Position numbers and translations under genes: made by a program. A stretch of 64,000 nt of DNA from Xiphias gladius (Eukaryota; Chordata; Actinopteri; Istiophoriformes; Xiphiidae): positions 15,329,105 to 15,393,104 of the forward strand of contig NC_053404.1 of the NCBI RefSeq assembly GCF_016859285.1, written 5' to 3'. Of the stretch, positions 34,001-46,784 are shown one piece after another. The notes below the pieces were generated by a model. The model ran no database searches. It was given only the letters and a program-made list of their open reading frames with translations, and was not told the DNA's origin. Every line of letters starts with the position of its first letter. Within the stretch, counting starts at the first letter, position 1.

Positions 34001-37000
34001 AGGGGGAAGTTTGAACCCTCGGAGCAAATGCAGTCACAACACAACCGGAAATGTCAGGGACAGTTCAACAGCTCTTTTTCTCCAGAGACGAACTGAACAC
34101 TCTGCCTAAGGGTAGCCAAATCTGCTAAGGCACAAGTGAACTAATCTATCACCGATGTGAAAAACATATCCAAACATGTCATCCAGAACAGATAAATCAT
34201 TGATCAAATGAAAAGTAGATTCTTAACAGCAATGAAAAATAGTAGATCTAACTAAAGACAAAGAAAGATATCATCACTTGTTCCAAGCAGAAGGGTAAAA
34301 TGGTGAGAAATGCAACTGCAGTATCTTCAATGACATCATTCCAAACTGAAGTTAAATATATCCTTCTCCTGCTGGCAGCATCAGGTAAAAGACTGAGTTA
34401 CAGCGAGGCAGAGATGCTGAGTGAGGCTTCTGGCAGCCAGGAAGGCCCGGAGTAATTCAACGTATCCTCTCCAACCTTCACCACAGTCGAAAAATTACGT
34501 CATCTACAAATATGCTAAACACCACGCTGAGACAACAGAGGCACTGGCAAGGTCATTGTGCCGCATAGCATCTGGACAGGCACTCTGTTGCTCTGATATC
34601 AGCAGATCAGGGTCTTGAAAGGGCAGTGTGGACAAGTATGGTTGCCACATTGCCTGTGCTGCAGTATATTCGTGGACTATAGGTATTACATTGTAATTTT
34701 GAGCCAAATTACCCGTTGAAATCATACATAAAATAGTAATTTAACTGGGTACAGCTGGCAGGCATTAGGTATAAGCCCCTTTTACCCCTATAGCCTGAAT
34801 TCTTCAAAAAACGTACATAACAAGTTTCTTCCAGCAGGAATTATTCATCTCAAAGAGACTTTACTAGGTTAACGTCTTGGGGCTAGAGTGATCTCAAATA
34901 CCTCTCATGTTCCATCTAACCATCTTTAGAGGAAGCATTGTTTATTATTAATCTTCTTGAAGTACTGAGTTAAAACTTTGCAATGAGGCCATAAAGAACT
35001 GCACCTGATCAGAAGCTGGTACTCTGGCGTTTGATGTGAAGTGAAAATCCTTCACATTATCATGCCGTCTCAGCCTGTTTGTTGTTTATGTTTGAGAAGC
35101 TGGAAATACCAAATTTTAGTATTTTTGCTTGGAACTTGAATTATGATCCATTGTGATGATGATTAATGAGTTATCCAAATTGTTGCCAAGTCATTTTATG
35201 TCAATCAACTAATCAATTAATTGACTATTCGTTTCAGATCCAATAACAAATTACCTTTTCTGTCTGGAACATCTACAAATTTTGTAAACCTTAGTCTAAA
35301 CACATTTAAAACCAGGGGTGCACAATTGCAAAATTCAAAGATTGTTGTCTCATAAGTTGAGTGTTTTCAGAGTATCTAGAGGTTTGAGGGGCATGTCTTT
35401 AAGCATTGTACTCATTAGGTTCATCATGCTCTTGAAAAAGAAAACAGGCACACGTCCAGTCAGCCAGTTTAAGCCACAACCTTCTGATCTGCAAGATTTA
35501 AAACGTCAACAATGTCATTACAAATGGGCAATTGCATGTAAAGGGAGTACAACAAAGGCACAGACGTGTAAATAAACATAGATGTATCAACTGATGTGGC
35601 TCAACCGTCCACATCTACAAACACAAACCAGCTAAGAGGATAATCTGTTCTAGGAGCTGGATGCAGAGAGAACGCAGGTGAAGCAAGAAGACAGCATTGC
35701 TCACCTCTGGAGTGTGTCCTGTGAACTGTTCCTGAACTGCCTTCTACTCAGCGCTCTCAGCAGATCAAAGGAACACCACTCTAGCCTTCAGTTTCACCTA
35801 CGTGTGAGCATGGACGTTGAGTGTGTGCATGTACATGTAGTGTCTGCATAGAAACATTCATGTCAACATCCTCCTTTGCCTTTAATTCCCCACATCTTTA
35901 ACAGCAGCTCGGCATCAGTGTACACATGGAGATGTTGACCACTGTTATTTTTTTTGCCTCACAGTGACTTGTATAGATCAAACAGTCTTGCGGATGATAA
36001 GGAACAGATTACAATTATTCTATCATTTAGTTCAAAGCATTGCAGTGTGGAATGAGCCCTAAGGAACCATACGCTTAGATGGTAGTCTATGGAAGTGGGC
36101 AGCGTAGCATTCAAAAACAAGTGTTATCAGGGAATGATCTCCCTTACCTCCCTGGTTTGAAAGGACGCTCATCCTCTTCATTTACTCGCATCTGTACACT
36201 TGGTTGCGTGCTTGAGTTAATATTAAAGTAGGTTTTGGAACGTGGCCTAAATACTTCCTGCTTTTTGAGATTATTCAACGTCAAACAAGGAATTTGGGAA
36301 CACAGAGGAGTGGACATGAAAAGGAAATGCAGGCTAAAAAAAATAACATCTTCACCTTCCTTAAACTCTTTAAACGTTCCCTTTGTACCCAAGTCAGGAG
36401 AACAGCACAAGGCTCCTGGTTTCTTTTCAGAAGTCACTGAAAAGTCACTGCTCTTTAATGTCCACAGGACCAAGCCAAAACTTCTTGTAAAAGATTTAAT
36501 TTCCCTTCTATTACCCAGGCTACCATTCTAGGCCTGACAGTAAATGAAGCAATCATTTTGCCTGCAGTGACAGTGGCACTGCGAGGTCTTAAATGGATCC
36601 TTAAAAACTTCCTAACCAAAAAATATGGTCCTTGCTATGGTGGATGCTTTGCTCTTAATCAGAAAGTTATGAGAGTAAGACAGTGGTAGAGAAAGGCTGG
36701 TGTCAAGTATGTGTGGATTTTTGTGAATGTCTGTCTATGTGTGCATGCGTGTGCGTGCGTGTGTTCCTGGCTGAATTTTCAATGCTAATTGATTTCAGTT
36801 TGGCATGCTCTATCACACCCGATAGGGCAGTCAACCCCTCCCCTCCCCTATAATGTGCCAACACGTCTCCCACAGACATACCGTTTAATCTCCTTTGAAG
36901 GGCTTCCTCCTGCAAATGGATGCAGTAAATCTGCTCATCCAGGTCCTCCAGGATCTGAAGGGGAGGGAGCAGAGGAGAAAGAGATGAAACGGGTTATAAT

Positions 37001-40000
37001 TAGGCCCAAAGTGGGACTGGAGAGATGGCAGATGGGAGGATGAGTTGGTGATGTATTTGTAGTCCTCTGTCGTGAATGTATATGGCTGACTGAGATTGAC
37101 ATCTTTCAGAGAGGAGGAGCAAAGTGGGTTCAAGTCTGAGCTGATCTGTTCAAGTTCAACTGGCCTATCAAAGAGAACCTCTTGTTGTTAAAAAAGAAAA
37201 AGAAAAAAAGAAAATGAAATTAATACTATTCAATAAACTTTTTCTATTGACCAAACCATTTACAATCTAACCATGTATATTTAAATATTTAATCCAAATG
37301 ATTACTTACTGTTGGCTTCACTAGTAACTGGCCCATGACGGTGAACATCCTCGACAATCCCACAGGAGTGCACACTACATAGCAGACAGAAAATGGTGTG
37401 ATCAGCTTGTGTGTTTAAGGTGAACTAACTGATGGAAGTTAAATGGCTTACTTAGTAAAAGCAGTCCTCCCATCAAAGATATACAGGAGTAGAGGTATGG
37501 TAGGTAGAATTCCCAAAGATCTACAGAAAAAAAACAAAAAAAAAACATTAATTTTGTAAAATATACACTATAAAAAGATAGTTTTGGAGGCTGCAAGAAC
37601 ACTCTGCAAGAAATAGTTCCAGCATGCAACTCCAAGTAAAACCACAATTTGTCTATATTTTGATTTTTGAAGGGATTTATCAAGCAAGGTATAATTTGTT
37701 AATTTGTTAGTTTTAGAGGTGCTGGTGGGCATGTTTTTGAAGTGAGCCAAGCTATCTTTTTCTCTGATTCCAGTCTTTATGCTAAGATAAACAAATCAAC
37801 CTGCAGCTCAAGCTTTATAGGTAATGCACAGTCATGAGAGGGGTGTAAATCTTCTCATCAATGCTCCATCAGAGACAAAAAACTGCATTTCCCAAATTGT
37901 CAAATTATTCCTTCACAAAAAATACGAAAAAAAAGATTTACAGTCACAAATAACACAGAATCCATAAAAAATTAAAATTAAAAAATTAAAAAAACAAAAC
38001 ACGTACCGTAGAGTGACTCCATACTGGCTGCGTCATTGTCAATGAGCGCGGATGCTACCCACACGATGCCCAGGATGAGCAAAGCCAGCAGGAAGAGCAT
38101 CACAAAGGTCTCAAGAATACGTGCTTTAATGCCCTGAGCGTAAAAAGTGCACATAAAAGAAAGGAATCTATTTAGATATGGTTGGTATAGTTGAAATCAG
38201 TATCACAATATACACAAAGAGTTTTATATTAACACATGGTTTCATCAAAAAGCTCATTAATCAAACTGATGTTCATTGTCATGAGCTAGAAGGTGGCATT
38301 TCATACATTTTATATCCAATTTTTAAACACCAAACAAGATTTGTTTTACTAGACATCTCCTTCCTCACTCCATCCTGCCTCACTCATACTAAACAGTATC
38401 ATTTCCATTCACGGCACACAAACATGACATAAACACTCCAACTGATTCCTGTGTAAAACAGCTCTTTTATACACACATATTGAAGTCTATAAAGTGGGTG
38501 TAACGGGGCTGGTGATGGCTGAGGTGAAATTAAAAAGAGGAGGGGGCGCGGGGGTGCTGTAAGGAGCATGAAGCCTGGCTGGGTCAGCTACTGTCTGCGA
38601 TCAAGAGCAGGCCTCCCATCTGGGGTCGATTAGGAGCTCCCTTAGCACCACAATTGTGTCCCCGGCCAGGCCGACAAAAGGGTTTGGGGGTAATTTGGGT
38701 TTTCCGGGTCACAAACTGCTGAGTGGTTAATAAAGTCCTCCTCTACCTGTTCACACAGTCTCCATTTCCCGCCCGGCTGGAGAGCCGAGCCGTTTAGCAC
38801 TGTAAGATAGATAGGCGTTCTCATACACATGTCAGGTAGGCTACCAGGCCCAGGATAACAAGGGCTCTCTGCCTTTGGAGAGCTGCTTAAATTGGGTACA
38901 TATGAGCAATTTGTTACCAGCTAACATAATGGCTGTGTGGTTGCTGTTCAGTATTTGCCAACAGGTACATGAAGGGGGTCTCTCTTTGAAAGTTCCCCCT
39001 GTTAATCATGAAGCCACTTTATAGAATGGAAATGGTTTTAATTCTGCAGATTAATTGCAGACTAAATCAGACAAAGTTTTTTTCTTTCTTTTCCCCCCCA
39101 GCACAGTTTATGACCATCATCCAGACTACCTGTCCGTTAGTGTTTGTATTACAATTTGGGTCATTGTTAAGTAGCTGTCTTCTCTCCTATGCAAATTCAG
39201 TCCCTTCTAACTCACTCTTAAGCTCTCATCTCTTTTACAAGCATCTCACTGACAAAACGCATTCGTGGGTCAAAGACATATTTGGTAAGTTAACGTCTAC
39301 AAAGTATCACCAACCCCTTCAGTGCATACTTTGGATATTTATACAGGGATTTAAGATTATTCCATTCTATGTCAGCGGTTGAAAATCCCCTGTAGCATCC
39401 TTTTGCTATAAGCAATCACTTGTCATCTACATGCCACAACCCTCTGTGAGTGAGTCTAGAATCTTCTACCACAACAGAGAGGAAAGTGGGCAGGGTCTGG
39501 AGTGCCCCAGTGTGGCCAAGGTGGACACTGCAGCCACTTGACAGGTAATGTTAGAGGGGGTAAGTGGGCCCTATAGAACCTTTAATCAGCTTGAAATAAA
39601 CCTAAAATATCTAATATATTATGAATAAAATATAACATTAATGAATACATTACAAAGGAACCATATATGTTTCTGTACCATTACTCCATTAACAATAATG
39701 AGGATCAATATTCTAAAAATGAAACCTCAAATGTGACATGGAAATGAATTTTGCTGACAGCCTCATTCTCTTTTGTACACACTCGCATACTCTGAGTACA
39801 CTAGATGGATGCAGCAATCAACCATCTCACAGCCCAACTCAACTGGGCAGTGGGGAAAACACTCAACACCACTGAATATAAAAGAGGGAGATGGAGAGCG
39901 AGAGAGAGAAATCTAGAGAAATATAGAGAGAGAACAACAGAGCGAGACTGGTGGAGGAGAGGAGTCAACGTCTGAGCGCATCTCATTCCCCTGAGGTAAA

Positions 40001-43000
40001 AGAGGTGAGAGAGGAATGCTTTCAGGGACTTCAGCCGCGTCCCACACGCGCTCTCTTAAGGATGCATCAGGACAAGCAGAAGCTGCAAGCAGGACGTGCG
40101 TCTGCTCAAGCGCACCAGTCCACCTTAACAAGCTGCCCATGCCATGCTGAAGGTGTATTCCCTTTAGATAGGTCTCTCAATCATTTATAAGACTCAAATC
40201 ATTACCCATTCAGATCATTTAGGGCAAAGGCAATGCTTGTCACCTCCCTTACTATCATCCCTGGTTCCTGCCTTGCTGGAAGAACAATCCACAGTGTCAG
40301 ACATGATTTGACTGTACAAGAGAAAGAGGACACTGAACGGAGAAGCCCGATTGGTTTCATTGATCCAGCCACATGCATGACATTGCACATTGAAAGTTCT
40401 CTCTATCATTGTCTATTCTTGCAAGGGAAAACTGAGTCCTTTGTTCCTCATCAAAAAAGTTATGAAAGGACAAATGCGTGCTTTGAAAAAAATATGGTAT
40501 AAAAATAGGAAAATCCAACTAAACAATCATCAATGATCAAAGATAAAACTGTCAACTGGTGAAGTAATTGAAGAAAAAAGAAAAAGACCTCTGCCTTGGC
40601 ATTCAGAGCGCCCGCTGAAAGTTTCTATTCTTGCCATTCTAAATGTGTAACTACCTCTAAATATAGCAGCTCTGAAATATTCAGCATCCCCCAATCCTCA
40701 CACTGACATCGAGTGAGGGGCTGGTTAACTGCAGCTATGTTGTACAAGACTTGAGAGACTTCCAAGAAATGCATGTAGTGGCCAGAGAGGAAAGTAACCT
40801 CTTCATATGCACTACCAAACAAACATGCATGAATTTGCATACACACACACAGACAGACATACAGACAGACGAGCAGTCGAGTAAATCAACCTCCAAATCC
40901 ACGCAATTGCACAAAGCTGCAGAGGGCTTGGGCAGTAACAGTTTACAAGCTTTTCGCCTAGACTGTGTTGCAGAAAAACTAAAGCACAATCTGCCACTTT
41001 CTTTGATATAGTGCTTCGACTGGTGAATCCAGCATAGAGTTCACTTCTGGAAGCCGAATGGAATAGTGGACAAGTGTGAGAGAGAGTGAGGGATCATAGA
41101 AAGAAATCAGACAAAGGAAGAGAATTAGGTGGTGCGGGAGCTTCCTAGTTGCTGCCATCAATCCTTAGCAGGTCAGCAGGCAGTGGCAGAGATCATCCCG
41201 CGGACCATCCTTCTGCTGACTGTCAGGGACGTGTGGAACAAGGGCCAAGAGTGTAATAAGTGAGGGAGGGGGCAGGGTCCTTTTTTGCACCTCAGCAAAA
41301 AGGACTGCCCTCTTTGCTAAAGACATGCCAGATGCCCAGGACCTTATTAGTGTATCCTTCAACCAGTCGGCCACAGCGCAATGACTGTGTCAAAGACAGA
41401 AAGCAGAGGAGAGGGACACTCCCCTGTAAAGCTGCAGGATGAACTTCTAAAGACTCTTAATAAGACTTCTTAATAAAGCCCCAATAACATGAGAGCATGG
41501 AAAATGATCAGCATCACGTCGTATTGTTCAAACTGTTGGGTGGGGATCGGGGTAGGGGGTTCAGTCAAGTTTTATTTGTTATCCTACAGTGATGACAGCA
41601 TGTTCATATTAAGACAAGGTTACATCGAGTACACCTAGTAGCCCATCAACATAATACTCTGCCCTTCTTCCTTCTCAAAGTATTTGAGTAACTCAGTCCA
41701 CACATGTGACAGAAGACGTCTTTCTTTAAAATCAGCAAAAGCAAAATATTAATCTGGTACCGAATCAGTTAAGTTTTTGCTTAGTTTAGAAAAACTGAGT
41801 CACGAAAGGAGGGGAAAAAATCCTGAGCAACTCGCTTGTTCTTTTTTAAATTCCCAGCTCGAACTAATATGTTGCCATGGTAACGAACATTGTAACCGGC
41901 AGCTTTAGGGAGACATTGTGACCTTAAAGGAAGGTATGTAAACACCACTTTATATTCTCTGGCTGGCCCTGCCCGAAAGAAGGCCTGGGAAAAATGTCTG
42001 CATGTGCAGGAGATTTGAAATAAATATCCAGGCCCCATTGTGGAGCTCCAACAAAGAGGAGTATCTTAGTAACACCACACGGGTTTGCTTGGCGAGACGT
42101 TTTCTATCTCCCCTGCCCCTCCCCTCCCCTCCCCTCCCTCCACAATAAACACACTTCTCATCATCGGCGGGTTAGGGCTTAGGATGAGATTGATGAGGAG
42201 TTTCTTTAACTACCAGATGAAACCTGTTGGCCCTTTGCTAGGTCAGTCAGGGGGTCAGACTCGTTCCAACTCGTTTCAGGATCAAACACATTTCAATACT
42301 ATGGGTAAGACCAAAAGACTATTCAATGCAAAGCACACTTTCTGCAATTTATATGGTTTCTTTACAAAAAACCTATATCTAGGGAAAAACATAAAAACAT
42401 TAAAACTAATTGGAAATTTTGCATACTTTTCATCATACTAAATTTACAATAATTTAGCTAGAGATAACAAACATCTGAGCGTCAGTGCAAAGAAAGTAAG
42501 ATTAGACGACACAAGAAATAGACCAGGTAGTTGTCAGTTAAAACTTTTTTTTTTTTTAAATCGCTGACCTGTTTTTGAGTAAATATAGCTTCAAGATATC
42601 ATACTCATCATGTATAATTGTTGAACTAATTTAAGTGCCTTTATATAAAGTTTGAACAAAGGCTTGTGCTGATGTCTTCACAGTCTTTGTCAGAATATGC
42701 TGGTCATCTACATAAGGATAACACCGATGGCTCTCATCAATATAATGCCATCTACTGGTGGTGTGGAGACAACATAACAGATCAGTGACAGAAGTGCTAT
42801 GGTGGGACATATAAGCCTCAAAAGTGGACACATTTTTCTCCATCCCAATGCACTCAAAACATCCCAAGAAAGAAGTACTTCATTTAGAATACTGCTATAT
42901 ATACACACAAGATGCAAAGCCACAAATACATCATGGCACAGAGGTTTCTTAACAGGATCAGAACCTAAAAACCTGAACCACACAAAGACCTTTAGTGGCC

Positions 43001-46000
43001 TCAGTGATGCAGATCTTCTGCAAAGATTTCAGAACACAGCCGTAAAGTGGGAGACATTTTACAGCAGCAAATAAAGCCAGATCATAACATCTGACATTAA
43101 GACCCTAAGTCACTATGATTCATCCACAATTTGGACAATTTGTTAAACAATGAATCATTCAGGTGAAAGAGCCTCTGAAGCATGAAGAGTTCACCCCCCC
43201 CCCCGAGAGAAAAAAAAAAACAAAAAAACATCCACATTTCCATCTTTATTCTGGTGACGTCTTTTAGTACATCGTCAAAAGAAAACACAGCCACATGAAA
43301 AGGCTGACTTACAACGTTAGCAGTGAAATTCATCATTCACTTCATTTCCGCAGTCAAAAGGACCTCATAGTGCCATAACATTCGCCCAGGAGGTTAAAAT
43401 GCCACATTAAACCTTATGACATTGTGGTCTAATGCTGTTATTGGGGAAGGGATAATATCACATTATAAAGACTTGGATCTGTGTTTTACATTCCATTTGC
43501 TGTCGGCCGCATGATTGACTCTGCAGGCAGCTCAGTTCTTTAGGTGCAACAGGAGTGTCACCTCCACTCCTTCCTTAGCACACACACAATATATACCAGG
43601 ACGTGCAGCTCAACATTGAACAGTGCTTCCTCTAAGCAAATTTATGGAAGATCAGTAGCAAGAAACAGTCTCACTAAAATGAAAAAGAACAAAAAAAGAG
43701 AAAAGTGAAAGAGGCCCTCATCCTGCTTCCTACACATCAGGGCCTGCCCTCTGTTGAAGAAATCCAACCGAAACAAATTAGTGAGGCTGACGAAGAAAAG
43801 AACTGGCTATACACTACAGTACAGACTAATTTTTATGTTCTTTTGCCAGAAGGGACATAAACCAGAGATGGTTTCAAACTGTGACACAGGATAGAGGTGT
43901 ATTAAAAGTAAATCTTTCCCCCTCCATTTTGCGAGGCTCTATTGTGCTGTCATGTTGCTGCGACTTTATGGACTTTTGGAACACGAGCCCCCAGCCTTTT
44001 TTTTCGGGGGGTAATCAATTAAACGAGGAAGTTCGCTGAGCCTTACAACTCGATTATTAGCCTGTCCTTTTGAAGTTTTATTTTAGGGGGCTGGGGAGGG
44101 GGTGACAAGGAATCAGGCATTAAATCAGTAAGGCCGATGCAGCAGTGTTGAAGCGTTTGCAGCCTATGGCCTTATTGGAAGGGTTTGTCAGGATGTGGCG
44201 CTGAGCGAAGACCAGATTCAGACTTTCATGGTTAATGAGATTGCTGCGGTGGCAGTTACAGTCAGTTGTGTGAGTCAGGGAGAGGACAAGGACTAGGCAC
44301 CTGCCGCTGTTGCTGCTTTAGCTGTTGACAGGGAACCTTTATGCATGTATAGCAAACCATACAAATATGACAACAGGCAAAAACACAAAAAATAAAAAGG
44401 GTTCCAAGTTTTATCTTTTTTTTGTTTTAGTTTTTAAATTTTGCAGATCTAGTTTTCACCTATGACTCACAGTTTGAAAGTATCAGGCTCATTTTCTACT
44501 TCTAATGCTTTTTTGATGATAGTTGGTAACCTTGCTTGACTAACAAAGAAAATAAACAAAACTAAGAACGATACATAAGATACTACAGCTAACACTTGAG
44601 GCGATGTACCTTTTTCGATCCCGCAAATCCCTCAGACTCCAAGAAGAAATAAGCAAATGGCATCAGGACAAAGAGGCAAAGATTGGAGAACAGTGACACG
44701 AGGTTCCACAGACCTGCAGAAACCCAACATGTGAGATTGTACGCATACAGTCGTGTACAAAAACAGTATAATATGAATCAATAGTAACTTTTATTTTTAA
44801 TTTAACAATGTGACATATTTTTCTCAGGCTCAGTGTCCACAAACACATTTTGCCCAACCTTATGTGTTTTCCCTTCAATATTATTTTACAATAGTTGTTA
44901 AGACAGTTGTGATGCATTACTAATACAGGGTTTTTTCTGGCAAGTGTCTCTTTCACAATTTCTAAGTCATGGACTCTAGTGCCCCCTGGAGGATGTTGGA
45001 AAACCCAACAGCCTTAACAACACAGTTTTTTAGTTGACACTGACTCAATTCAGTGCTTGCATGGCTGATTGTGACACAAAGGAGATCACATGATCTGATA
45101 TGTAGTGACACTGCAAATAATACAGATTGACTTTTAAATTGTGGTTTGAGGATCTAATGAGGGAAAAGTGAACTGGCTTCTTCCATCTGCCAGCAGCGGT
45201 GGCTGGTGAGTCATCATTTATCAAAGATTAAGTCAAATTTATAAATCAAATAATATTTCTTGCTTAATCTGTTGTATGTAACATTTGCCTTAATCACAAT
45301 TTGTACTCATTCTACAAGACTTACAATTTTTAGCAGAATTAAGAATCCGTATTATTTCAGCACTATTAAGAGAATCGTATTAGAATGTCCAGTCGTGTTG
45401 CAATATGTTTTATCTTCCTTTCTGTGTTTTACATGTTTCTAAAAATGTTTAGTGGAGTTTAAGTCTTTTTTGACTATGGAACAAAAAAAAAAAAAAAAAA
45501 AAATCTCCAGAACAGACAATTCCCTCTCTTTTAAAGACAGCTGCAGGGTTGGTCAATATGATGATATATACCATGACACAATATAAATTTCCACCATCAG
45601 AAAGCTTGAGTCTAAATTTAAGTATGTTTTCTGTATCAATGTTATAACATTTCATGATTTGTCAAGAATAAAATAAACTGGATTAGACACGAACACAGAC
45701 ATTCCCATCTGATTATTTTAGCCATAAACAGTAATTCAGTTGATTTTCGAAAATTTCTTACTGTATTCCCATAAAGATATATATCTAAATGACAGTGTAC
45801 AGTAATATAATGTATATCATGATTTTTCTTAGAAAAAACAATTTTGCCCCAAAAAGCTTCAATGACAGTCTTAAAATTGTTACAAACAACTATTCTTTTC
45901 AAAGCCTGATTATGAGCAACAGTGACAACGACAAAGAGAGGGTCGTATTCAAGCATGTTAAGCAGTATCTGGTTCTAAAACTAAAAGAGAAAACAAAAGG

Positions 46001-46694
46001 CTGCATTCAACCAAGAATTTAAGATGTGGGATACAATAGCAAACATCAAAAGGTTTGCACACCCATGTCTATTAATCTATTTTTTAACCCAGTTTCTGTA
46101 GTAGTTTAAGTAAAACCAAAACCCTGAAACTATCTGTCCTTTTTTGACGTAACTCTATTATTATATGTTTTATATAGTGTTACAGCACAAGAGAAATTAT
46201 TACTGACTTGGGTATTCAAAACAACTTGAGAAGGATTAGGTTTAGCTTTTCAAACATTAATATAAGTGTTTGGATATGAATTCCTATTTAAAACTTTTAA
46301 AATTATAAAATATTACCTACATTAAAAGACAACTGTTTCTTATACCACCATTTATGTGCGCACTAGTCCATCTCAATTTTCACATCATGTTAATCAACAA
46401 ATCTTTTGATTCTGACATCAATTTAAAAAAGTTCAATTTGATTCTAATTAATGTTATTCTAAATATGTAAGGAGTGAGAGGGGGAGAAAAAAATTGTTAA
46501 TTAAACTAAAAAGACACATGTAATATGCAATCTACTGACCGTGAATGAGGGAGCCATTGAGCCACTGTATGTAATAGTTTTTGGGGAAGGAGAGGAGGAT
46601 CTCGTTACTAATGATTGAGAAAGGCAGTAGGAAGACAGCACCACCCGACACTGACAGGGTGAAGGTGCACAAGTATAATCTGCAAATGGAATCC

Positions 46695-46784
<90 letters not shown>

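Noticed and set aside
40625-41374. Several overlapping open frames in lmbr1 intron 5 as a possible nested gene
   Set aside because: They are short, in conflicting frames, without splice partners or familiar motifs, and partly built on CA repeats.
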